Position numbers and translations under genes: made by a program. The notes below the pieces were generated by a model. It was given only the letters and a program-made list of their open reading frames with translations. It searched no databases and was not told where the DNA came from. A DNA stretch of 5,114 nt from Saprospiraceae bacterium (GTDB taxonomy: Bacteria; Bacteroidota; Bacteroidia; Chitinophagales; Saprospiraceae), in assembly GCA_020630355.1 (NCBI GenBank), contig JAHDBO010000162.1, positions 1 to 5,114 of the forward strand, written 5' to 3'. Shown piece after piece: positions 1-4,419 of this stretch. Every line of letters begins with the position of its first letter. Positions within the stretch are counted from its first letter, which is position 1.

Positions 1-2
1 TC

Positions 3-137
3 TGCCCAATGCACTGTGATGGAAGTGGCAGCGATGAAGCAGGGAAATGTCCAGTTTGTGGCATGGACTATGTGAAAAATGAAAATCACAAAGCCGATGG
101 GCATAAACATGATAACCATGAGGGGCATAATCATTAA
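3..137 (+). CDS. Heavy-metal-binding domain protein, 3' end only
   Basis: The reading frame is open from the window edge to TAA at 135-137 and gives 44 C-terminal residues. It has the paired motif CPMHC...CPVCGMDY, the Cys/His/Met signature of the heavy-metal-binding domain found in CusB-type efflux adaptors and in small Bacteroidota metal-binding lipoproteins. A His-rich tail follows (HKHDNHEGHNH), which probably adds metal ligands. The likely role is periplasmic binding of copper, silver or a similar metal beside an efflux system; this is inferred from the family. The N-terminus lies outside the window, so signal peptide and full length cannot be judged. It is followed on the same strand, 126 bp later, by an HMA-MauE gene, which fits a metal-resistance cluster. 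Confidence 0.8.
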   Translation, partial: CPMHCDGSGSDEAGKCPVCGMDYVKNENHKADGHKHDNHEGHNH

Positions 138-171
138 TAGCTAAATTTTTAATCAAGGTTTGGGTTTAATT

Positions 172-240
172 CCTCGATGCTTGCACCGTATAATAAAAAA
201 TCCTTGCCATCAAGTGATACCTCGAGGCTTGCCTCGGGGT
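172..240. repeat. Two related hairpin repeats (REP-like) between the metal genes
   Basis: Two units share CCTCGA-GCTTGC--CG and lie 48 bp apart. Unit 1 is CCTCGATGCTTGCACCG at 172-188. Unit 2 is CCTCGAGGCTTGCCTCGGGG at 220-239. Unit 2 can fold into a stem of about 8-9 bp (one G-T wobble, outer A219-T240 pair) with a CTTG loop; unit 1 folds less well. High-GC hairpins in an otherwise AT-rich gap look like dispersed REP-type palindromes. This is inference, because only these two copies are visible. They could also attenuate transcription between the two genes, but no T-run follows, so they are not typical intrinsic terminators. Confidence 0.5.
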
Positions 241-263
241 CTTTCGTTAAAATTCAAAATATC

Positions 264-992
264 ATGACACATACCTACAAGATTGACGGAATGATCTGCA
301 ATAGCTGTAAGGCATCAGTAGAAAAGCATTTGTCAGGATTAGAAGGCGTGACGAAGGTGAATGTTGATTTGGAAAAGGGAGAGGCTAAAGTTTCCATGAA
401 AAAACACATTTCAACGGAAGTTTTAAAAAATGCCCTGCCTGATAAATATACGCTTACTGAAAGAACGGAGAAAAACGAACTTCCAAAAGAGGATAGTTTT
501 GATTTTCAGGAAGAAAGTAAATGGAAGCAATTGAAGCCCTTGTTTTTGATACTGTTTTACATTTCCGTAGCAAGTATTTTGATGCACCGACAAGATTGGG
601 ATACACAAGCCATGATGTTTGATTTCATGGGGCTGTTTTTCATTGTGTTCAGCTTTTTCAAAATGCTGGATTTACAGGGCTTTCCCGATTCTTTCAGAAT
701 GTACGACCCATTGGCAAAACGAGTGCCGATATATGCCAAAATCTACCCCTTTATTGAAACCATTTTAGGGCTGATGTTTTTGCTGCGGTTCAAGGTTGAA
801 ATAGCCTTGATAGTCACCCTTGTCATTTTAGGTATTACCACAATTGGAGTGACCAAAACACTATTGGATAAACGGTCAATTCGTTGCGCTTGTCTGGGAA
901 CAGCTTTGAAGCTACCTATGACAGAGGCAACATTTATTGAAAATGCTATCATGTTGGTCATGGCAGTTATTTTATTGATAAACATATTTTAA
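264..992 (+). CDS. HMA domain fused to MauE/DoxX-like redox membrane protein
   Basis: A 242-aa protein. The start chosen is ATG at 264 (MTHTYKIDGM), directly before the HMA fold; the longer frame from 177 would begin inside the hairpin repeat region and adds 29 unconserved-looking residues. Residues 1-67 form a heavy-metal-associated domain with the GMxCxxC motif (C12, C15). Residues about 91-107, 115-134, 156-174, 179-199 and 226-242 are hydrophobic membrane segments, the MauE/DoxX-like part. A conserved-looking CACLG motif (C208, C210) lies between the last two segments and may be redox-active or metal-binding. The family is common in Bacteroidota metal-resistance clusters, where it is thought to handle metal or thiol redox in the inner membrane; exact function is not established. 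No clear Shine-Dalgarno is visible, as is usual in the phylum. It is likely co-transcribed with the metal-binding protein upstream. Confidence 0.85.
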   Translation: MTHTYKIDGMICNSCKASVEKHLSGLEGVTKVNVDLEKGEAKVSMKKHISTEVLKNALPDKYTLTERTEKNELPKEDSFDFQEESKWKQLKPLFLILFYISVASILMHRQDWDTQAMMFDFMGLFFIVFSFFKMLDLQGFPDSFRMYDPLAKRVPIYAKIYPFIETILGLMFLLRFKVEIALIVTLVILGITTIGVTKTLLDKRSIRCACLGTALKLPMTEATFIENAIMLVMAVILLINIF

Positions 993-1119
993 AAATAATG
1001 GATGTTATTTTTCTTCCTGTTTTTATTTTTTGGACACATATGCTAATAAACAGGATGCAATCGGTGACAACGATTAAGTCTAATTTCTAAATAAAATAAA
1101 TGTCCGCTTCTGCTAATAA

Positions 1120-1329
1120 AGGTGGGCTTGGGAAGTCGAAGGCAAACCCAAAGGCACAACGGAAGATTCTACTAAGTTGCTCAATAAGTATACCGAAGTC
1201 GTTCGGCGCTTAAACGCAGGGAAATCATTAGGAGATGTAGCAGCTCGTTGTAAAGTGGCTATCAACACGGTCAGAAAATTAAAAAGGGGGTACTTTCGGG
1301 GTACGCCCAAAAAGTTGTCACTTCTCTAA
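1120..1329 (+). pseudogene. Serine recombinase C-terminal fragment (remnant)
   Basis: An open frame without a usable start, bounded by TAA at 1117-1119 and TAA at 1327-1329. It encodes GKPKGTTEDSTKLLNKY, then VVRRLNAGKSLGDVAARC and INTVRKLKR. This matches the linker (GRPKG-like) and C-terminal helix-turn-helix of resolvase/invertase serine recombinases of the Mpi/Pin type. The catalytic N-terminal domain is missing and the first few residues (RWAWEVE) do not look native, so the break is near 1141. The tail after INTVRKLKR (GYFRGTPKKLSLL) also looks foreign and coincides with a doubled GGGGTAC at 1287-1293 and 1298-1304. This is therefore a relic with both ends disturbed. It may be the missing half of the Mpi-like fragment at 4420-4812, which ends before this part of the protein. 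Confidence 0.6.
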
Positions 1330-1446
1330 AAAGCAGTTATTTATTGGATGTCCGTCAATATAGCGACGAAAAGGTAAAACAGGATATATTGTTTTAATGA
1401 GGCATTAACACCTTTTGTTACGCTGTAACCATGACCCTATGATTGC

Positions 1447-1478
1447 TTTTAATTTGGTGTTATTCTACCAAATTAGAA
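1447..1478. repeat. Degenerate copy of the 32-bp inverted repeat
   Basis: A 32-bp inverted repeat beginning TTTTAATTTGGTG and ending TACCAAATTAGAA. It matches the perfect palindrome at 2152-2183, inside the KilA-N gene, at 28 of 32 positions. The match continues for two more bases (TC) on the right. Read on the minus strand, it encodes DSNLVE-stop-HQIKS, against DFNLVEFHQIKS in the intact protein. It may therefore be a scrap of a second KilA-N-type gene rather than an independent element. Both readings remain open because the palindrome itself forces the peptide. Confidence 0.6.
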
Positions 1479-1495
1479 TCGGTGCTTGGTTTAGA

Positions 1496-1535
1496 TAGAT
1501 AAGTAAAACTCTTCGACTGCTTAAAAGAAAAAGAG
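1496..1535. repeat. Direct repeat flanking the KilA-N gene, copy 1
   Basis: TAGATAAG at 1496-1503 and CGACTGCTTAAAAGAAAAA at 1514-1532 recur as TAGATAAG at 2414-2421 and CGACTGTTTAAAAGAAAAA at 2436-2454, in the same order and orientation. The 19-bp core differs by one base. The segment joining the two blocks is less conserved and differs by a few bases in length. This copy lies just past the 3' end of the KilA-N gene (stop at 1544-1546); the other lies just before its start. The pair could be ends of a mobile cassette or dispersed repeat. Confidence 0.65.
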
Positions 1536-1543
1536 AGAATCCG

Positions 1544-2374
1544 CTATTTACCTTCTGGTAGTTTTGAAATAGTGGGCGAGGTCAAAAGAGAGTGCATGTG
1601 ATTGATGGCTGCTTGGTTGAGAATATCAATACGTTCATCTTGGCTGATGTTCAATCGGATGAGTTCCGCATTGACAGCTTCTAAGTTGGCAAGCACCAAG
1701 AGTTGTTCTGGGGTGGCGTGGTCTCGGATATTCCCTTTGGCATCTGGATTTTCGGCTCTCCATATTTTGGAGGTCACTCCGAATACAGCCATATTCAAAA
1801 TATCGGCTTCTCCAGCATAAATGATTCCTGCACCTTTGGTAAATCTTGGGGGCATCAGTCGCTCTTTGATGGCGTCTGTGTGTACTTTATAATTGATTTT
1901 ACTCAATATCCGTTTGACGTTCCATTCAAGGCTTTCTTGCCGTTCTTGTGCTTCTTTTACTTTTAAGCGTTTGAACTCTTTGACCAGGTAAACATGAAAC
2001 TCTGGACTGAGCCAAGTAGCAAATTGTACGGCAATCTCATTGTGGGCGTAAGTGCCTCCATAGCGTCCAGCTCTTGCTTGAATACCGATGGCTCCCGTGC
2101 GCTGAATCCATTTTTTTACGGACATCAAAAAGGTGTTGTCCACCAGTTCACTTTTAATTTGGTGGAATTCCACCAAATTAAAATCTGGATTATGGACTTT
2201 CTCCCATACTCCTAGATATTGAACAGTTGAGCCATTCCTAAGCCAGTTGCGGATATATTCGCCAGCTTCTCCCTCGAAGCCTTTAGCCATATCGGTTAAG
2301 CAAATGTATTCTTCATCTGCTTGGGTAATCATGCTTATTTCTGTGCCGTTGACGGTGATTTTCTTCTTTGCCAT
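1544..2374 (-). CDS. KilA-N domain protein
   Basis: A 276-aa protein read from ATG at 2374 (MAKKKITVNG) to TAG at 1544-1546. Residues about 5-135 form a KilA-N domain, a DNA-binding fold widespread in phages, large DNA viruses and bacterial accessory islands. Diagnostic stretches are YICLTDMAK (23-31), the WLRN...YLGVWE region (44-58), and RYGGTYAHNEIAVQF (104-118) followed by LSPEF. Residues about 135-165 are charged and helical. A second conserved region at 165-270 includes IYAGEADILNMAVFG, NIRDHATPEQLLVLANLE and a helical end. The two-part arrangement is typical of KilA-N proteins found alone in Bacteroidota genomes. The biological role is unknown; DNA binding or regulation is inferred from the domain. 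Codons 65-74 (FNLVEFHQIK) lie on a perfect palindrome. A TACTCA-N4-TGAGTA dyad lies 26 bp upstream. Imperfect direct repeats flank the gene on both sides. Confidence 0.88.
   Translation of the reverse strand: MAKKKITVNGTEISMITQADEEYICLTDMAKGFEGEAGEYIRNWLRNGSTVQYLGVWEKVHNPDFNLVEFHQIKSELVDNTFLMSVKKWIQRTGAIGIQARAGRYGGTYAHNEIAVQFATWLSPEFHVYLVKEFKRLKVKEAQERQESLEWNVKRILSKINYKVHTDAIKERLMPPRFTKGAGIIYAGEADILNMAVFGVTSKIWRAENPDAKGNIRDHATPEQLLVLANLEAVNAELIRLNISQDERIDILNQAAINHMHSLLTSPTISKLPEGK
2152..2183. repeat. Perfect 32-bp palindrome inside the KilA-N coding sequence
   Basis: The left half is TTTTAATTTGGTGGAA and the right half is its exact reverse complement, giving 32 bases without a mismatch, centred on a GAATTC. 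It spans codons 64-75 of the KilA-N gene. In RNA it would form a long hairpin within the message. As I recall the family, the encoded stretch aligns with the normal NPxFxxVEFxxIK region without extra residues, so it does not look like a simple insertion into the gene. A 28/32 match lies outside the gene at 1447-1478. Confidence 0.9.
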
Positions 2375-2399
2375 GTTTAGTGCTTACTAGCATCTAATG

Positions 2400-2415
2400 T
2401 ACTCATATTTGAGTA
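2400..2415. promoter_or_regulatory. Dyad TACTCA-N4-TGAGTA upstream of KilA-N gene
   Basis: A perfect 6-bp inverted repeat with a 4-bp spacer, ending 26 bp before the KilA-N start codon at 2374. Position and symmetry suit a repressor operator, possibly autoregulatory. Nothing in the sequence identifies the binding protein, and no TAnnTTTG element is seen on the minus strand here. It overlaps the edge of direct repeat copy 2. Confidence 0.35.
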
Positions 2416-2456
2416 GATAAGGATTAAAAATCCTCCGACTGTTTAAAAGAAAAAAA
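2414..2456. repeat. Direct repeat flanking the KilA-N gene, copy 2
   Basis: The partner of the repeat at 1496-1535. It has the same blocks (TAGATAAG, then CGACTGTTTAAAAGAAAAA) in the same orientation. It also contains GGATTAAAAATCC at 2421-2433, a small inverted repeat that is not preserved in copy 1. It lies about 40-80 bp upstream of the KilA-N start, so it may carry the promoter for that gene or mark the edge of an inserted segment. Confidence 0.65.
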
Positions 2457-2475
2457 TGTACTGCAGTTGTTTACT

Positions 2476-2493
2476 TATCATATCTATATGATA
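2476..2493. promoter_or_regulatory. Dyad TATCATAT-CT-ATATGATA before the small ORF
   Basis: A perfect 8-bp inverted repeat with a 2-bp spacer, ending 10 bp before the ATG at 2504. This is the position expected for an operator or a leader hairpin controlling the 53-aa ORF. It lies in the divergent region between that ORF and the KilA-N gene, so it could affect both. No recognised regulator family can be named from it. Confidence 0.4.
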
Positions 2494-2503
2494 GAAAAAA
2501 CAT

Positions 2504-2665
2504 ATGCAAAATAACAATAGTCGCCGTTATCAAATTCTCAAAGCTTATTCCGATTCATGGGCTTTGGAAGATTCCCCGATCGAGGATATTGAAATGCTTC
2601 CTTCTAACTGGAAAAGATTGAAGGTGACTCTATCTAAAGAGTGGACAAAACATATATTGGAATAG
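2504..2665 (+). CDS. Small hypothetical protein, 53 aa
   Basis: An ORF from ATG at 2504 to TAG at 2663-2665, starting MQNNNSRRYQILKAYSDS and continuing with an acidic segment (EDSPIEDIEMLP) and WKRLKV...KEWTKHILE. The composition is protein-like: varied, charged, three tryptophans and no low-complexity runs. It is the only long open frame in the 309-bp gap between the KilA-N and Bro-N genes. It is preceded by an A-rich leader and a strong dyad at 2476-2493. No membrane segment or signal peptide is visible. I do not recognise the family. It is convergent with the Bro-N gene, whose stop codon lies 18 bp beyond. Its placement between two phage-type regulatory genes suggests an accessory protein of the same island, but this is context only. 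Confidence 0.55.
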   Translation: MQNNNSRRYQILKAYSDSWALEDSPIEDIEMLPSNWKRLKVTLSKEWTKHILE

Positions 2666-2683
2666 AAATGTGGCTCATACTCT

Positions 2684-3529
2684 TTAGCCTTTCAGTTTCT
2701 TGTTTTTCTTGGCTGCGGCAATCTGGTCTTTAAAATTCTTATCGGTAACGACTTTTTGCTGGGTTTCTTCTTCAAATGCTTTGAGGGCTTTCCCTGCGGC
2801 TCTTCCTCCATCTTTTGCCGCCTCTTTGTTCTCGTCAAAGCCCTGGGCATCTTTTTCGATTGCCTTTTGCTTCGTCCCTTCCTCTCCTAGCATGGTGAAA
2901 ATCAGTTCTAGGTTGGTCATGTGGTCACGGAGGTTCTCCCTATCCAAACTTTTGAGCTTCTTGTGGTCGGATGGATTCAAACCAAAGGTCGCCCTAGAGA
3001 TTTCTGCGGTAAGGATGGCGTATTCCAGCCCTTCCTTCACTCCCCTATCCTTCCACTCATCGGTCAACTGTCCACGGATGGCGATGGACTGAATGCGGGT
3101 CTCTATCCATTTTTCATCGTAGCCTAAATCTCTGTAATACTGCCTTGCCCGTTCTGCTGCGAGTTCCGGATTCTCTATTTCTTGGACACGCTCATAGCCG
3201 ACTTTAGCAAGCCATTGCTTGAAAGGTTCTGCTTTTTTAGAGGGAATGGACTGGATAATCCGAAACATTGTTTCAGTGTTTGCGGCATCTGTTTTGCGCA
3301 TCTTACCGTCTTTTGCTTCCATTTTCAACTGTCCGATTTTATCGGACACTTCACTATATCCCTCTTCTTCGAGCTTTTTCTTTAGGTCGTTCCAGTATTT
3401 TCTGACCCTTTTGGAATCCGTAAGAATCTCTATCACGTCTTGTATAGAAAACCACCACTCTTCATTATGCCACGCTCTGCGGATGGTTTTCTCTTGGAAA
3501 ACAACGAGTCTTTTTTGTTCTTCTTTCAT
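2684..3529 (-). CDS. Bro-N domain protein (prophage antirepressor-like)
   Basis: A 281-aa protein from ATG at 3529 (MKEEQKRLVVFQ) to TAA at 2684-2686. Residues about 8-110 form a Bro-N domain, the DNA-binding domain of baculovirus BRO proteins and phage antirepressors. Marker stretches are WWFSIQDVIEILTDS (25-39), YWNDLKKKL (45-53), SDKIGQLKM (62-70), then ANTETMFRIIQSIPS (83-97) and FKQWLAKVGYERVQEIENP (103-121). The remaining part (residues 120-265) is the companion region seen in stand-alone bacterial members: TDEWKDRGVKEGLEYAILT, TFGLNPSDHKKLKSL, LRDHMTNLELIF, a Gly/Ala-rich segment, and a lysine-rich end. Its role is unknown; gene regulation or an antirepressor-like function is inferred. 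It lies 59 bp downstream of the recombinase gene on the same strand and has a good -7 element of its own. Confidence 0.88.
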   Translation of the reverse strand: MKEEQKRLVVFQEKTIRRAWHNEEWWFSIQDVIEILTDSKRVRKYWNDLKKKLEEEGYSEVSDKIGQLKMEAKDGKMRKTDAANTETMFRIIQSIPSKKAEPFKQWLAKVGYERVQEIENPELAAERARQYYRDLGYDEKWIETRIQSIAIRGQLTDEWKDRGVKEGLEYAILTAEISRATFGLNPSDHKKLKSLDRENLRDHMTNLELIFTMLGEEGTKQKAIEKDAQGFDENKEAAKDGGRAAGKALKAFEEETQQKVVTDKNFKDQIAAAKKNKKLKG

Positions 3530-3561
3530 GGAAATAAATGATTATGCGGTAAGGTATATTT

Positions 3562-3569
3562 CAAAGATA
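3562..3569 (-). promoter_or_regulatory. Bacteroidota -7 element for the Bro-N gene
   Basis: On the minus strand this reads TATCTTTG, an exact match to the Bacteroidota -7 consensus TAnnTTTG, 32 bp before the Bro-N start codon. No convincing TTG (-33) element is found at the usual spacing, where the end of the recombinase gene lies. The promoter is therefore plausible but incomplete. Co-transcription from the recombinase gene is an alternative. Confidence 0.5.
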
Positions 3570-3588
3570 CTGAATCCTTGATGTTTAT

Positions 3589-4170
3589 CTAGTCCTGTTT
3601 TGTCTTGCTTTCTTCTTCCTGCGCTGCCCTCACATATTTATATAGTGTAGGTCTGGAGATGCCCATCATCTCACAGATTTTATAGATAGGTGTTTTCTGC
3701 TCCTTGTAGAGTTTTACAGCTAAAGCTCTTTTATCCTTGTTCAGTTTTTTCTTTGCACCACCTTTTCTGCCTCTGGCACGAGCGGCCGCTAGTCCGACCA
3801 TCGTGCGCTCTTGGATAAGGTTGCGCTCGAACTCTGCCAATGCCCCGAATATGTGGAAGACGAGCCGACCTGTAGAAGTGGAGGTGTTGATACTCTCGTG
3901 AAGGCTCTGGAGGGCTGCTCCCCTTTCCTCTAAGAAGTTGACCCACTCGATAAGATTTTTGAGTGAACGCCCCAAGCGGTCGAGTCTCCAGACGATAAGG
4001 GTGTCCCCTTCTCGGAGCATAAGCCGAATCTTATCTAGCCCTTCTCGCTTGGCGACCGTCCCCGTCACTTTGTCCGTGATAATTTCATCACAGCCAGCAG
4101 CACGGAGGGCATCAATTTGGGCATCGAGGTTTTGGTCTAAAGTCGAGACACGGGCATATCCTATTTTCAT
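3589..4170 (-). CDS. Serine recombinase, resolvase/invertase (Pin) family
   Basis: A 193-aa protein, normal full length for small resolvases and invertases, from ATG at 4170 (MKIGYARVSTLDQN) to TAG at 3589-3591. It catalyses site-specific DNA strand exchange by a 5'-phosphoserine intermediate. The catalytic serine is S9 in YARVST, with R7 and the active-site arginines R65 and R68 in WRLDRLGRS. FGALAEFERNLIQERT (108-123) starts the long dimer helix, with the usual RxxGRKGG-like hinge at 131-138. The C-terminal helix-turn-helix is IYKICEMMGISRPTLYKYV (162-180). All key residues are present, so it looks active. It probably mobilises, resolves or inverts this island or a plasmid; its site is not known. 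A large inverted repeat overlaps its start. It is the upstream partner of the Bro-N gene. Confidence 0.93.
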   Translation of the reverse strand: MKIGYARVSTLDQNLDAQIDALRAAGCDEIITDKVTGTVAKREGLDKIRLMLREGDTLIVWRLDRLGRSLKNLIEWVNFLEERGAALQSLHESINTSTSTGRLVFHIFGALAEFERNLIQERTMVGLAAARARGRKGGAKKKLNKDKRALAVKLYKEQKTPIYKICEMMGISRPTLYKYVRAAQEEESKTKQD

Positions 4171-4211
4171 GGTATCGGGTATTTAGATTGTAAAGATACC
4201 CATGAAAAATA
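4162..4211. promoter_or_regulatory. Inverted repeat overlapping the recombinase start
   Basis: TATTTTCATGGTATC at 4162-4176 recurs in inverted form as GATACCCATGAAAAATA at 4195-4211, allowing two single-base length differences. The left arm covers the start codon of the recombinase gene. The right arm touches a -7-like box on the minus strand (TATCTTTA, 4191-4198, one mismatch to TAnnTTTG). A symmetric site over promoter and start suits autorepression or a recombination (res-like) subsite; small resolvases often bind just upstream of their own gene. Confidence 0.45.
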
Positions 4212-4251
4212 CAAGTGTGTTTCTTTTGATTACTTTACTGGAATATTTAAC

Positions 4252-4298
4252 ACTCCAAGCTAGGAAGCGTCGTCGGAAAATTCCTAGGGCTGGGGAGT
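4252..4298. other. Long imperfect hairpin in the recombinase/Mpi intergenic region
   Basis: The left arm ACTCCAAGCTAGGAA (4252-4266) pairs with the right arm TTCCTAGGGCTGGGGAGT (4281-4298). The inner stem has 7 bp, then there is a two-base bulge, two pairs, a small internal mismatch, and an outer stem of 5 bp. The loop is 14 bases. The structure is bulged and has no following T-run, so it is not a standard terminator. It could be a recombination site, a transposon end or a structured RNA. Confidence 0.45.
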
Positions 4299-4301
4299 AA
4301 A

Positions 4302-4317
4302 GGAAACGTCCGTTTCC
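4302..4317. repeat. Dyad GGAAACG-TC-CGTTTCC
   Basis: A perfect 7-bp inverted repeat with a 2-bp spacer, four bases after the long hairpin at 4252-4298. Its central 2-bp spacer is the kind of geometry used by serine recombinase crossover sites, but no second copy is seen in this window. Confidence 0.4.
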
Positions 4318-4336
4318 CATCTACAGAAAACAAATA

Positions 4337-4401
4337 GGTTTTACCCATTTTATTTTTTACAAAAAATTGATACTTTAATCTCATTAATGGGTTTTATCCA
4401 T
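4337..4401. repeat. Short direct repeats before the Mpi-like remnant
   Basis: GGTTTTACCCAT at 4337-4348 recurs as GGTTTTATCCAT at 4390-4401 with one mismatch. The second copy starts 30 bp before the ATG of the recombinase remnant. They could be operator half-sites or chance repeats in AT-rich DNA. Confidence 0.3.
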
Positions 4402-4419
4402 CAGAGCGAAAATATTGCC

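Noticed and set aside
177..263. Extended N-terminus for the HMA-MauE protein starting at ATG 177.
   Set aside because: It would translate the hairpin repeat region, and the HMA domain begins naturally at the ATG at 264.
1060..1080. Plus-strand AIGDND near 1060-1075, reminiscent of a P-type ATPase GDGINDS motif and of the ATPase-like scrap at 4797-4853.
   Set aside because: Two residues would have to be missing, the frame stops at once, and the match is about five residues, so chance is more likely.
1417..1429. Inverted repeat GTTAC-GCT-GTAAC in the gene-free stretch.
   Set aside because: Arms of only 5 bp, no adjacent gene start or T-run, so expected by chance.
1602..2215. Plus-strand open frames opposite the KilA-N gene.
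   Set aside because: They are antisense to a well-supported coding sequence and show no domain-like features.
2700..3581. Plus-strand open frames opposite the Bro-N gene.
   Set aside because: They are mirror frames of a conserved protein; their Ser/Phe-rich composition is the usual antisense artefact.
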